Assembly: GCA_009746045.1 (NCBI GenBank)
Contig: RPFO01000800.1
Location: forward strand, 56,894-120,893
Length of the DNA: 64,000 nt
Direction: 5' to 3'
From: Mesostigma viride
Lineage: Eukaryota > Streptophyta > Mesostigmatophyceae > Mesostigmatales > Mesostigmataceae
Below, piece after piece: positions 1 to 10,998 of the stretch (its first letter is position 1; each line of letters begins with the position of its first letter). The notes under the pieces are model-generated. The model saw nothing but the letters and a program-made list of their open reading frames with translations, did no database searches and was not told the DNA's origin. Position numbers and translations under genes: made by a program.

Positions 1-896
1 TCCAGCGTGCTCTTCAACTCCTTGACGCCTTTGGCGAAGGCAGAGAGCAGAGACTCGAAGACGACGTGCTTTTCGCATGCGCACAAGTCCCGGTCCTTCC
101 ACACGCCCTTTACGCACTTGGGCATGAACTCCACGAACTTCGTGTACCCCACCTTGTACCTTGTCCCGTCCGCAGTCGTCACGATACCTCCCTTGTACGG
201 CGACGCGTCAGAACAGAACCGCTTGTAAATCGTTTCAAGCGAGTCCAAATAGTACCTTCCGCCCTGGGAGGAAATGAGGATCCTGGCGTTTCCCTTCCTT
301 TCGAACTCATTGACCACGTCCTTATGGTTGGGAGACGCCCTCGTGTTTAGGTCTGACAACCAGTAACTCCCGACGATGTCTTTGACCTCCTCCGGAAACT
401 TGTCCGACCGTAAAGCACGAGGGGGCGCCTTCAGGGCGGGAAGGTCGCCCCCCATCCTCATTCCCCTTGCGGTCTGGATATCCTTGGGCGTGACGTGAAG
501 CAGCCGCGCGAGAGTGCAATGCCCTTGATTGTTCATGCCGTCCTTTCCCAAGCACATTGACAGCACAGCGCACTTCGCGTTCCTGTGCTCATCCGACTTG
601 CCCAATTCCTGGAAACCTTGCACGATATTAGCGACAACCTCCTGAGCGAAGGACTCCGACGCCTTTCTTTTCAGCGCAGGGCGGTACTGTTTCCCCATAA
701 CCTTCACAACCGCACCTGGCAGCCGCTCAAGCGCCCTCAAGCCTACTGCAGTTTTCGTGTTTTCAGTCTTGTGATTGTTGTCCTTCAGCAAGTATTCCAT
801 TGCGCTGGCCATGTCGAGGGCAAGTTGGTTGCCCTTGATCTCGACGTACTTGAGACTTAGGTCTTTGTTGTGCGCTTCACCTGCATCCGCGCGCAT
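1..896 (-). CDS. Unrecognised protein, 3' end beyond the window
   Basis: An uninterrupted minus-strand reading frame runs from an ATG at 896 off the left edge (about 298 residues seen). Upstream of the ATG the frame meets two stops near 925, so this is the first ATG, unless an exon begins at the CAG at about 881. The visible protein has a basic, Lys-rich first half. A second half contains SPNHKDVV (near residue 190), a GYTKFVEFMPK segment and a closing CACEKH cluster (C-x-C-x2-H). The order Ser-Pro-x-x-Lys-Asp, aromatic stretch, F-x-x-x-x-P, C-x-C-x2-H resembles a domain I recall from transposon-related proteins of animals and algae. That resemblance is from memory and weak. Codon use is GC-rich and coherent throughout, unlike the other frames. 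Function unknown. Confidence 0.6.
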   Translation of the reverse strand, partial: MRADAGEAHNKDLSLKYVEIKGNQLALDMASAMEYLLKDNNHKTENTKTAVGLRALERLPGAVVKVMGKQYRPALKRKASESFAQEVVANIVQGFQELGKSDEHRNAKCAVLSMCLGKDGMNNQGHCTLARLLHVTPKDIQTARGMRMGGDLPALKAPPRALRSDKFPEEVKDIVGSYWLSDLNTRASPNHKDVVNEFERKGNARILISSQGGRYYLDSLETIYKRFCSDASPYKGGIVTTADGTRYKVGYTKFVEFMPKCVKGVWKDRDLCACEKHVVFESLLSAFAKGVKELKSTL

Positions 897-966
897 ACAG
901 AATCCAGACGAAGTTTTGACTTTTTATCAAATTATTGCTTTCCAACAATTACCCAATTTGTAGGTC

Positions 967-1526
967 CCAACGGCCGTTGGACCCCTGAAAGTACGCCTGA
1001 AACACGCCAACACATGCATTTTCGACACCCAACGGCCGTTGGACCCCCGAAAGTGGGCCTGAAACACGCCAACACATGCATTTTCGACACCCAACGGCCG
1101 TTGGACCCCAGAAAGCGGGCCGAAAACACGCCAACACATGCATTTTCGACACCCAACGGCCGTTGGACCCCTGAAAGTGGGCCTGAAACACGCCAACACA
1201 TGCATTTTCGACACCCAACGGCCGTTGGACCCCTGAAAGCGGGCCGAAAACACGCCAACACATGCATTTTCTACACCCAACGGCCGTTGGACCCCTGAAA
1301 GTGGGCCTGAAACACGCCCTTTACATGCATTTTCGACACCCAACGGCCGTTGGACCCCTGAAAGCGGGCCGAAAACACGCCAACACATGCATTTTCGACG
1401 TCCAACGGCCGTTGGGCCCCTGAAAGCGGGCCGGAAACACGCTAACGCATGCATTTTAGACACCCAACGGCCGTTGGACCCCTGAAAGCGGGCCGAAAAC
1501 TCGCCAACACCTGCATTTTTTACACG
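967..1526. repeat. 62-bp tandem repeat with palindrome CCAACGGCCGTTGG
   Basis: Nine units spaced 62 bp apart (palindromes at 967, 1029, 1091, 1153 and so on to 1464). Each holds the palindrome, a GACCCCTGAAAG-like stretch and ACACATGCATTTTCGACAC. The array lies just upstream of the minus-strand gene that ends at 896, so it may sit in its promoter or a 5' intron. Open frames across it are by-products of the 62-bp period. Confidence 0.95.
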
Positions 1527-2011
1527 CCAGGATGTGAATTTCCGAATCCCAACGCACTTTTTATAACCTTAACGACCGTTGGAACCCAGAAATTCGACTG
1601 AAATGTTTCCATAACACACGTAACAACAAATTTGGTGGTCAACAACCCCGTAAATCCGTAACCCTGCACGCACCTCTTGCCGCCATAGCTCTTGTTCGCA
1701 GCAGGTGGGCCCTGAAGACGCCTTTTGGTCTTGCACCTGTTGGTTACAATTGCATGGCATACCAGCAATATATTGCACATAGCATTGTATTTCACACAAT
1801 TATTATATTCATGCCACAAATAATAATAATAATTGTATTAAACATAGGGGGGCAGGTTGCATATTCGTTTCATTGCAGTCTAATATCAACATATTAAAAA
1901 TTTCCATGCCCATAAACATTTTTGATATAGCTATTAGGTTGCTAATTATATTAAATCTTACCAGCCGTGTAGTGGTTTGCGGATTGCTTTATAGGCTTGC
2001 CACACCAACCC
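1527..2011. other. AT-rich stretch, no gene seen
   Basis: Low-complexity AT-rich DNA with short runs such as AATAATAATAATAATTG. No reading frame with coherent codon use was found on either strand. Confidence 0.5.
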
Positions 2012-2105
2012 AAAAAAAAATGTTACGACGGGAGTTGAACCCGGGCCTACTAGACGTGTTCACGAGGTACTACGAGGATCAGCCAAGAATCTGTCCCGTA
2101 CCGGT
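2012..2105 (-). other. tRNA-like fragment (B-box followed by T tract)
   Basis: On the minus strand GGGTTCAACTCCC forms a T-arm-like hairpin with a TTCAACT loop. It is followed 7-8 bases later by nine T residues, as in a Pol III terminator. An A-box-like TTGGCTGATCCTCG lies about 45 bases upstream. The putative acceptor strands pair in only about five of seven positions and no anticodon arm is convincing. It is best read as a tRNA pseudogene or tRNA-derived SINE tail, or as chance. Confidence 0.25.
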
Positions 2106-2204
2106 GTGGTTCACCAGTTCCGCACACTAGCATGGTCTCCGCGTCGCGCTCGTTCATTAAATTTCGGAGAAATTTTGCCTGCTTATATACGTTTTTGAAG
2201 CCCC

Positions 2205-2500
2205 TCGGCGTCGCGCCGTGAAAAGCTTCCTCCGCCAGGCGTCCAATCAGGTAGCAGGAATGTGAAAAAATGGGCTCGAGCTGTGTGCAGCGCCGCGTCC
2301 ATGTGGCGCCACACGGCGTCAGGAGTCGGCGTGGCGCCATATATGGCGCTGCGAATTCCCTACCGTGTGGTCTGCAGCGCCACGTCACAGTTGCGACTGC
2401 AAGTATTTTTCAGCGCGGCGCCGTCCCGGCGCCGCGCCATATCGTTTGGCGCGTAAATTTTTTTACCGCGCGCGGCGTCTTTTAGGCGCCGCGCCATTCC
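2205..2500. other. GGCGCC-rich block with a 16-bp palindrome
   Basis: Repeated GGCGCC and CGGCGCCGCG motifs lie in both orientations. A perfect palindrome GCGCCATATATGGCGC at 2,334-2,349 has a TATA-like centre. No convincing gene was found between 2,130 and 3,060. Two copies of GACGGGGGAGTGT near 2,786 and 2,846 hint at an old short duplication. Confidence 0.5.
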
Positions 2501-3248
2501 ATTTGCGCGTCGGCATACCAGCACCAGGGAATTTGAATTGCAGGTGCTGCGTTGGCGCTTTCCAGCCCTCCTGGAAGACCGACACCGTGGATGCACCTTG
2601 CACCCGAGCATCAACGGCGGGTATTCGCGACATCGGCCGAAAGTGACAACGATATTAGCAACCCGACAGCCATATTCGACTGAGCAACGCCATTGTGTGC
2701 AGCCGAAGAGTGTGAAAAGAGGTGAGCAATGGCGGTGTATGTACATGGATGCTTTTGACAGATAGTTGTCCACAAGCAGCTCGATGACGGGGGAGTGTGA
2801 GATAGATAATTTCGTCGCTTTTTTGGTGTCGTGGTGCCGGTCGCTGACGGGGGAGTGTAAGTGTTTTTGTCGGTTCTCGTTTGGTTGCAGGGATTTGCGA
2901 GCAAGCCGAGACCATCGATTGGATTGGTAAGCCCCACTTGTTCATTTGTGTGAATCCAAGCATTATTGAAGCAGGCTGTCGCAAATGTTTTCGTTTCTGG
3001 GTTGCGCCATAGCTGCGTTGCTGGGTTGCTGGGTTTTCTTGCCATGGCAGCGCCGTATGATCTTTCCCCCGGCTCCCATTCTTGGTTACTAACGTTGATG
3101 TTTTGCTGCTTCCTTTGGTGCTTGATCTGCCTTGGTGTCGTGCCTCCGTTTGGTGGCCGGTGGTCACGGGATGCACAACAACGCTATCAGTTTTCTTCCA
3201 CCCGCCGCCGCTGCCCCCGAAGGACAAGGATAAAAAAAAAGAAACATC

Positions 3249-3258
3249 TATAAAAAGG
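3249..3258 (+). promoter_or_regulatory. TATA-box-like motif (copy 1)
   Basis: TATAAAAAGG, followed by GTACGACGCGTGGTG and then a CTCCCTTGCAG that looks like a 3' splice site (ending near 3,313). The same arrangement recurs at 3,577. It may be an ancestral promoter copied into the neighbouring satellite, where later copies have lost the TATA. Confidence 0.35.
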
Positions 3259-3576
3259 TACGACGCGTGGTGTGTTGCGTGCTTTTTTTCTTGGTTTTCT
3301 CGCTCCCTTGCAGCTCAGGTTTGCTGGCACATGTATTTATGCATGCCGGCACCACACCACATGTATTTATGCATGCCAGATAACACAGGCTGTGTGTCTG
3401 ACTTTTTTTCGTCCCTGTCATATGCGGTCCGCCTCTCTTTTTTCGTGTTTTGTTTTTTGTTCGTATCTTCTACGGTACAACGCGACATGTTCACGGCGTC
3501 ATCTGCGCGGTGTCACTAGCTTCATTTTTGCCGGCACCGCCGCCCCCGGCCGGCCCCATAAAAAAAAAGAAACATC

Positions 3577-3586
3577 TATAAAAAGG
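3577..3586 (+). promoter_or_regulatory. TATA-box-like motif (copy 2)
   Basis: Second TATAAAAAGG in a near-identical context of about 120 bp (roughly 3,555-3,690 matches 3,230-3,360). This shows a local duplication immediately before the minisatellite expands. Confidence 0.35.
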
Positions 3587-4268
3587 TACGACGCGTGGTG
3601 TGTTGCGTGCTTTTTTTCTTGGTTTTCTCGCTCCCTTGCAGCTCAGGTTTGCTGGCACATGTATTTATGCATGGCGGCACCACACCACATGTATTTATGC
3701 ATGCCAGCACCCCACCACCTTTTTTCATGCATGCCAGCACCCCCCCTAGGTATTTATGCATGCCAGCACCCCCCCTCGGTATTTATGCATGCCAGCACCC
3801 CACCCTAGGTATTTATGCATGCCAGCACCCCCCCTAGGTATTTATGCATGCCAGCACCCCCCCTCGGTATTTATGCATGCCAGCACCCCCCCTCGGTATT
3901 TATGCATGCCAGCACCCCACCCTAGGTATTTATGCATGCCAGCACCCCCCCTAGGTATTTATGCATGCCAGCACCCCCCCTCGGTATTTATGCATGCCAG
4001 CACCCCCCACATGTATTTATGCATGCCAGCACCCCCCCTCGGTATTTATGCATGCCAGCACCCCCCCGACGTATTAATCCATGCCAGCACCCCCCCTCGG
4101 TATTTATGCATGCCAGCACCCCCACATGTATTTATGCATGCCAGCACCCCCCCTCGGTATTTATGCATGCCAGCACCCCACCCGACGTATTAATGCATGC
4201 CAGCGACCCCCCTAGGTATTTATGCATGCCAGCACCCCACCCGACGTATTTATGCATGCCAGCACCCC

Positions 4269-6862
4269 CATTCTTGGTTAATAACGTCAACGTCCTTGCT
4301 GCTTCCTTTGGTGCTTGATCCGCCTTGGTGTCGTGCCTCCGTTTGGTGGCCGGTGGTCACGGGATGCACAAACGGGAACGCTATCAGTTTTCCTCCACCC
4401 GCCGCCGCTGCCCCAGGCCGGCTTAAAAATAAAAAAAGAAAAAAAGGTACGAATGGCAGCCCCCCCCCTAGGTATTTATGCATGCCAGCACCCCCCCTAG
4501 GTATTTATGCATGCCAGCACCCCCCTAGGTATTTATGCATGCCAGCACCCCCCCTAGGTATTTATGCATGCCTGCACCCCCCCTAGGTATTTATGCATGC
4601 CAGCACCCCCCCTCGGTATTTATGCATGCCAGCCCCCCCCCTAGGTATTTATGCATGCCAGCACCCCCCTAGGTATTTATGCATGCCAGCACCCCCCCTA
4701 GGTATTTATGCATGCCAGCCCCCCCCCTAGGTATTTATGCATGCCAGCACCCCCCCTAGGTATTTATGCATGCCAGCACCCCACCCGACGTATTTATGCA
4801 TGCCAGCGACCCCCCGACGTATTTATGCATGCCAGCCCCCCCCCTAGGTATTTATGCATGCCAGCACCCCCCTAGGTATTTATGCATGCCAGCCCCCCCC
4901 TCGGTATTTATGCATGCCAGCACCCCCCTAGGTATTTATGCATGCCAGCACCCCCCTAGGTATTTATGCATGCCAGCACCCCACCCGACGTATTTATGCA
5001 TGCCAGCGACCCCCCGACGTATTTATGCATGCCAGCCCCCCCCTAGGTATTTATGCATGCCAGCACCCCCACATGTATTTATGCATGCCAGCACCCCCCC
5101 TAGGTATTGATGCATGCCAGCACCCCCATTCTTGGTTAATAACGTCAACGTCCTTGCTGCTTCCTTTGGTGCTTGATCTGCCTTGGTGTCGTGCCTCCGT
5201 TTGGTGGCCGGTGGTCACGGGATGCACGAACGGGAATGCTATCAGTTTTCGTCCACCCGCCGCCGCTGCCCCAGGCCGGCTTAAAAATAAAAAAAGAAAA
5301 AAAGGTACGAATGGCAGCCCCCCCCTAGGTATTTATGCATGCCAGCACCCCCCCTAGGTATTTATGCATGCCAGCACCCCCCTAGGTATTTATGCATGCC
5401 AGCGACCCCCCGACGTATTTATGCATGCCAGCCCCCCCCCCTAGGTATTTATGCATGCCAGCACCCCCCCTAGGTATTTATGCATGCCAGCACCCCCCCT
5501 AGGTATTTATGCATGCCAGCCCCCCCCTAGGTATTTATGCATGCCAGCCCCCCCCCTAGGTATTTATGCATGCCAGCACCCCCCTAGGTATTTATGCATG
5601 CCAGCACCCCCCCTCGGTATTTATGCATGCCTGCACCCCCCTAGGTATTTATGCATGCCAGCACCCCCCACATGTATTTATGCATGCCAGCACCCCCCCT
5701 CGGTATTTATGCATGCCAGCCCCCCCCCTAGGTATTTATGCATGCCAGCACCCCCCATGTATTTATGCATGCCAGCACCCCCCCTAGGTATTTATGCATG
5801 CCAGCACCCCATTCTTGGTTAATAACGTCAACGTCCTTGCTGCTTCCTTTGGTGCTTGATCTGCCTTGGTGTCGTGCCTCCGTTTGGTGGCCGGTGGTCA
5901 CGGGATGCACAAACGGGAACGCTATCAGTTTTCGTCCACCCGCCGCCGCTGCCCCAGGCCGGCTTAAAAATAAAAAAAGAAAAAAGGTACTAATGGCAGC
6001 CCCCCCCCCTAGGTATTTATGCATGCCAGCACCCCCCCTAGGTATTTATGCATGCCAGCACCCCCCCTAGGTATTTATGCATGCCAGCACCCCCCCTAGG
6101 TATTTATGCATGCCAGCACCCCCCCTCGGTATTTATGCATGCCTGCACCCCCCCTAGGTATTTATGCATGCCAGCACCCCCCCTAGGTATTTATGCATGC
6201 CAGCCCCCCCTAGGTATTTATGCATGCCAGCACCCCCCTAGGTATTTATGCATGCCAGCCCCCCCCCTAGGTATTTATGCATGCCAGCACCCCCCCTAGG
6301 TATTTATGCATGCCAGCACCCCCCTAGGTATTTATGCATGCCAGCACCCCCCTAGGTATTTATGCATGCCAGCACCCCCCTCGGTATTTATGCATGCCTG
6401 CACCCCCCTAGGTATTTATGCATGCCAGCACCCCCCCCTCGGTATTTATGCATGCCAGCACCCCCCTAGGTATTTATGCATGCCAGCACCCCCCTAGGTA
6501 TTTATGCATGCCAGCACCCCACCCGACGTATTTATGCATGCCAGCACCCCCTAGGTATTTATGCATGCCAGCACCCCCCTAGGTATTTATGCATGCCAGC
6601 ACCCCCCACATGTATTTATGCATGCCAGCACCCCCCCTAGGTATTTATGCATGCCAGCACCCCCATTCTTGGTTAATAACGTCAACGTCCTTGCTGCTTC
6701 CTTTGGTGCTTGATCTGCCTTGGTGTCGTGCCTCCGTTTGGTGGCCGGTGGTCACGGGATGCACAAACGGGAACGCTATCAGTTTTCGTCCACCCGCCGC
6801 CGCTGCCCCAGGCCGGCCCCATTAAAAAATAAAAACAGAAAAAAAGGTACGAATGGCAGCTG
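4269..6862. repeat. Four ~190-bp blocks inside the minisatellite
   Basis: Blocks at about 4,269-4,460, 5,127-5,318, 5,811-6,001 and 6,664-6,862 begin ATTCTTGGTTAATAACGTC and end AAAAAGGTACGAATGGCAGC (one copy has TACTAATGG). A more diverged relative lies outside the array at about 3,077-3,262, where the end is ATCTATAAAAAGG. The blocks and a variable number of minisatellite units form a higher-order repeat. Confidence 0.9.
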
Positions 6863-9227
6863 AACCCCTAGGTATTTATGCATGCCAGCACCCCCCCTAG
6901 GTATTTATGCATGCCAGCACCCCCCTAGGTATTTATGCATGCCAGCACCCCACCCGACGTATTTATGCTTGCCAGCACCCCCCTAGGTATTTATGCATGC
7001 CAGCACCCCCCCTAGGTATTTATGCATGCCAGCACCCCCCCTAGGTATTTATGCATGCCAGCACCCCCCCTAGGTATTTATGCATGCCAGCACCCCCCCG
7101 ACGTATTTATGCATGCCAGCCCCCCCCTAGGTATTTATGCATGCCAGCACCCCCCTAGGTATTTATGCATGCCAGCACCCCCCCTAGGTATTTATGCATG
7201 CCAGCCCCCCCCTAGGTATTTATGCATGCCAGCCCCCCCCCTAGGTATTTATGCATGCCAGCACCCCCCCTAGGTATTTATGCATGCCAGCACCCCCCCT
7301 CGGTATTTATGCATGCCAGCACCCCCCCTAGGTATTTATGCATGCCAGCACCCCCCCTAGGTATTTATGCATGCCAGCACCCCCCCTGTATTTATGCATG
7401 CCAGCACCCCCCCTAGGTATTTATGCATGCCAGCACCCCCCCTCGGTATTTATGCATGCCAGCACCCCTCTAGGTATTTATGCATGCCAGCACCCCCCCT
7501 AGGTATTTATGCATGCCAGCACCCCCCTAGGTATTTATGCATGCCAGCACCCCCCCTAGGTATTTATGCATGCCAGCACCCCCCCTAGGTATTTATGCAT
7601 GCCAGCACCCCCCCGACGTATTTATGCATGCCAGCACCCCCCCTAGGTATTTATGCATGCCAGCCCCCCCCTAGGTATTTATGCATGCCAGCACCCCCCC
7701 GACGTATTTATGCATGCCAGCACCCCCCTAGGTATTTATGCATGCCAGCACCCCCCCTAGGTATTTATGCATGCCAGCACCCCCCCTAGGTATTTATGCA
7801 TGCCAGCACCCCCCCTAGGTATTTATGCATGCCAGCACCCCCCCTAGGTATTTATGCATGCCAGCACCCCCCCTCGGTATTTATGCATGCCAGCACCCCC
7901 CTAGGTATTTATGCATGCCAGCACCCCCCTAGGTATTTATGCATGCCAGCACCCCCCCTAGGTATTTATGCATGCCAGCACCCCCCCTAGGTATTTATGC
8001 ATGCCAGCACCCCCCTAGGTATTTATGCATGCCAGCACCCCCCCTAGGTATTTATGCATGCCAGCACCCCCCTAGGTATTTATGCATGCCAGCACCCCCC
8101 CTAGGTATTTATGCATGCCAGCACCCCCCCTAGGTATTTATGCATGCCAGCCCCCCCCTAGGTATTTATGCATGCCAGCACCCCCCTAGGTATTTATGCA
8201 TGCCAGCCCCCCCCTAGGTATTTATGCATGCCAGCACCCCCCGTATTTATGCTTGCCAGCACCCCCCTAGGTATTTATGCATGCCAGCACCCCCCCTAGG
8301 TATTTATGCATGCCAGCACCCCCCTAGGTATTTATGCATGCCAGCACCCCCCCTAGGTATTTATGCATGCCAGCACCCCCCTAGGTATTTATGCATGCCA
8401 GCACCCCCCCTAGGTATTTATGCATGCCAGCACCCCCCCTAGGTATTTATGCATGCCAGCACCCCCCCTAGGTATTTATGCATGCCAGCACCCCCCTAGG
8501 TATTTATGCATGCCAGCACCCCCCCTAGGTATTTATGCATGCCAGCACCCCCCCTAGGTATTTATGCATGCCAGCACCCCCCCTAGGTATTTATGCATGC
8601 CAGCACCCCCCTAGGTATTTATGCATGCCAGCACCCCCCCTAGGTATTTATGCATGCCAGCACCCCCCCTAGGTATTTATGCATGCCAGCCCCCCCCCTA
8701 GGTATTTATGCATGCCAGCACCCCCCTAGGTATTTATGCATGCCAGCCCCCCCCCTAGGTATTTATGCATGCCAGCACCCCCCTAGGTATTTATGCATGC
8801 CAGCACCCCCCTAGGTATTTATGCATGCCAGCACCCCCCCTAGGTATTTATGCATGCCAGCACCCCCCTAGGTATTTATGCATGCCAGCACCCCCCCTAG
8901 GTATTTATGCTTGCCAGCACCCCCCCTCGGTATTTATGCATGCCAGCACCCCCTCTAGGTATTTATGCATGCCAGCACCCCCCCTAGGTATTTATGCATG
9001 CCAGCACCCCCCTAGGTATTTATGCATGCCAGCACCCCCCCTAGGTATTTATGCATGCCAGCACCCCCCCTAGGTATTTATGCATGCCAGCACCCCCCCT
9101 AGGTATTTATGCATGCCAGCCCCCCCCTAGGTATTTATGCATGCCAGCACCCCACCCGACGTATTTATGCTTGCCAGCACCCCCCCTAGGTATTTATGCA
9201 TGCCAGCACCCCCCCTAGGTATTTATC

Positions 9228-9961
9228 CTTCCCTCCTTCCCTCCTTCCCTCCTTCCCTCCTTCCCTCCTTCCCTCCTTCCCTCCTTCCCTCCTTCCCTCC
9301 TTCCCTCCTTCCTCTTCCTTCCCTCCTTCCCTCCTTCCCTCCTTCCCTCCTTCCCTCCTTCCCTCCTTCCCTCCTTCCCTCCTTCCCTCCTTCCCTCCTT
9401 CCCTCCTTCCCTCCTTCCCTCCTTCCCTCCTTCCCTCTCCTTTCCCTCCTTCCCTCCTTCCCTCCTTCCTCCTTCCTTCTTCCCTCCTTCCCTCCTTCCC
9501 TCCTTCCCTCCTTCCCTCCTTCCCTCCTTCCCTCCTTCCCTCCTTCCCTCCTTCCCTCCTTCCCTCCTTCCCTCCTTCCCTCCTTCCCTCCTTCCCTCCT
9601 TCCCTCCTTCCCTCCTTCCCTCCTTCCCTCCTTCCCTCCTTCCCTCCTTCCCTCCTTCCCTCCTTCCCTCCTTCCCTCCTTCCCTCCTTTCCCTACTCCT
9701 TTCCCTCCTTCCCTCCTTCCTCCTTCCCTTCTTCCCTCCTTCCCTCCTTCCCTCCTTCCCTCCTCCTTTCCCTACTCCTTTCCCTCCTTCCCTCCTTCCC
9801 TCCTTCCTCCTTCCCTCCTTCCCTCCTTCCCTCCTTCCCTCCTTCCCTCCTCCCTCCCTCCCTCCCTCCCTCCCTCCCTCCCTCCCTACTTCCCTCCTTC
9901 CCTCCTTCCCTACCTCCCTCCTTCCCTCCTTCCCTCCCTCCCTCCCTCCCTCCCTCCCTCC
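9228..9961. repeat. CCTTCCCT polypyrimidine tract
   Basis: About 730 bp of almost pure pyrimidines on the plus strand, mainly the octamer TCCTTCCC, passing to CCCT tetramers from about 9,850. Such mirror-symmetric tracts can form triplex (H-DNA). Long open frames across it are artefacts. Confidence 0.95.
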
Positions 9962-10045
9962 CACCTGCTGGGCAACTTGGATTTAATTCTGTCACCCGGC
10001 ACAATTTTCTCACACGCATGTAGTGGTATTCTTATTAATCTCATG

Positions 10046-10435
10046 CCAACGGCCGTTGGACCTGAAAAACTAAATGTGGAAAATATGTAATCCTTGTAAT
10101 TCTGATTGCAACGTTTTTGCGCATTCCTTGCAGATTCCACGTCGCCACACAAGATTCGCGTCTGTCAACCACCTGCAAGGTACTTGTTTTATTATTATGC
10201 GTTTTTTGGGCAGTCGCTCCCTCTTCTGATTTTCTTGATGCCAACGGCCGTTGGACTTGCAAAATCAGTTTCCATCATTGCTGTTGTGATTTACGTGATG
10301 CCAACGGCCGTTGGACCTCCAAAAAAAAGTTCTTGCCAATTTTTTTTGCGTTATTGATTATACGCCAGTTTTATCAGCCGTTGCATTACGACGTTTTTAT
10401 CTTAACTTCATTGCTGTAATGCCAACGGCCGTTGG
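10046..10435. promoter_or_regulatory. Four CCAACGGCCGTTGG palindromes upstream of gene cluster
   Basis: Exact or near-exact palindromes lie at 10,046, 10,241, 10,301 and 10,422. Each half contains AACGG, the core bound by three-repeat MYB factors in plants (MSA-type element), so one palindrome is two overlapping sites in opposite orientation. Binding is an inference from the motif only. Confidence 0.5.
10134..10179 (+). other. Possible small 5' exon
   Basis: A branch-like CTGAT, a T-rich stretch and CCTTGCAG precede 10,134, and CAAG followed by GTACTTG begins at 10,180. That is a plausible 46-base internal exon. It would belong to the transcript of the genes starting at 10,544. RNA data would be needed to confirm it. 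Confidence 0.3.
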
Positions 10436-10543
10436 CGTTGTAAAATAAAATTGTACTCCGGCTGATGAATTAATCCGCCCCTGAAGTTACTAGGTTTACT
10501 TACATTGGTTGTGCCAGTTGTGCTTCACGTGCAGTTTTTTTCA

Positions 10544-10798
10544 ATGGAGAAAGACAAGGACGTTTCGGTGTCGAACCAGGAGAGAGAGGCAGTTGAACGG
10601 GGGGCCAAAAAACTGCCAGCCGAAGTTGTTAGAGCGATTGAGAAATTTTGGGATTCAATTCCAGCCATGGTTGTGATGAAAAAAGATGATGTACAAGCTG
10701 AAGTGGACGAAATGCCGGCCTTAATTTCCGACGATGAAGGGGATGGTGTCAACTTTATTCAACCGGGAAACAAACGTAAACTGAAACGCAAAAAGTAG
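10544..10798 (+). CDS. Small charged protein
   Basis: 84 residues from ATG 10,544 to TAG. The sequence is acidic in the middle (ISDDEGDG) and ends in a basic cluster, KRKLKRKK, typical of a nuclear localisation signal. A GTGCAG stands 8 bases before the ATG and looks like a splice acceptor. The next frame begins 11 bases after the stop, so this may be the first part of one longer protein with 10,810-11,741, broken by indels. No known domain recognised. Confidence 0.5.
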   Translation: MEKDKDVSVSNQEREAVERGAKKLPAEVVRAIEKFWDSIPAMVVMKKDDVQAEVDEMPALISDDEGDGVNFIQPGNKRKLKRKK

Positions 10799-10809
10799 TG
10801 CGACCTAAG

Positions 10810-10998
10810 ATGTTTTTAAATGTATATGCCAATTTAATGAAATCATTTTCTGAGGTTGTGAAGGACCTGACTGTTTTAAAAATGAATGATTACAATAAAT
10901 TAGGCAAACACACTAATGGGAAAACGCGTTTTTTTGGCCGCGATGTAAATCTTTTTGTTCGTTTTTTCCCTGAAAAAGATGGAGATCCGAGATCGTGA
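10810..10998 (+). CDS. Short frame, possibly N-terminal part of the MYND gene
   Basis: 62 residues from ATG 10,810 to the TGA at 10,996-10,998, which overlaps the GTG that opens the next frame. AT-rich, Lys and Phe rich, with motif TRFFGRDVNLFVRFFPEKDGD. No recognised domain. Its overlap with the following frame and the general tendency of genes here to carry single-base breaks make a fused gene plausible. An independent small gene or non-coding leader is also possible. Confidence 0.3.
   Translation: MFLNVYANLMKSFSEVVKDLTVLKMNDYNKLGKHTNGKTRFFGRDVNLFVRFFPEKDGDPRS

Larger units (their letters stand above)
3329..9227. repeat. 28-30-bp minisatellite, about 5.9 kb
   Basis: The unit core is TATTTATGCATGCCAGCACC followed by a C-run and TAGG, TCGG, GACG or ACATG variants. 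There are roughly 190 units with C-run length changing from unit to unit, the pattern expected from slippage and unequal exchange. Variant types (CTAGG, CTCGG, CCCGACG) are interspersed, with longer stretches of pure CTAGG toward the right end, suggesting more recent expansion there. Four blocks of about 190 bp interrupt it. Frames reading MHASTPP-type repeats arise from the period and are not genes. Confidence 0.97.

Noticed and set aside
2012-2105. Functional tRNA gene
   Set aside because: Only the T-arm and T tract are convincing; acceptor pairing is imperfect and no anticodon arm is clear. Kept only as a low-confidence tRNA-like fragment.
3329-9227. Array looked at as a possible CRISPR
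   Set aside because: Units are 28-30 bp back to back with no unique spacers and vary only in C-run length and a few bases; this is a minisatellite in a eukaryotic genome.
9137-10090. Open frames rich in Leu-Pro-Ser or Gly-Arg-Glu
   Set aside because: Products of the CCTTCCCT microsatellite.
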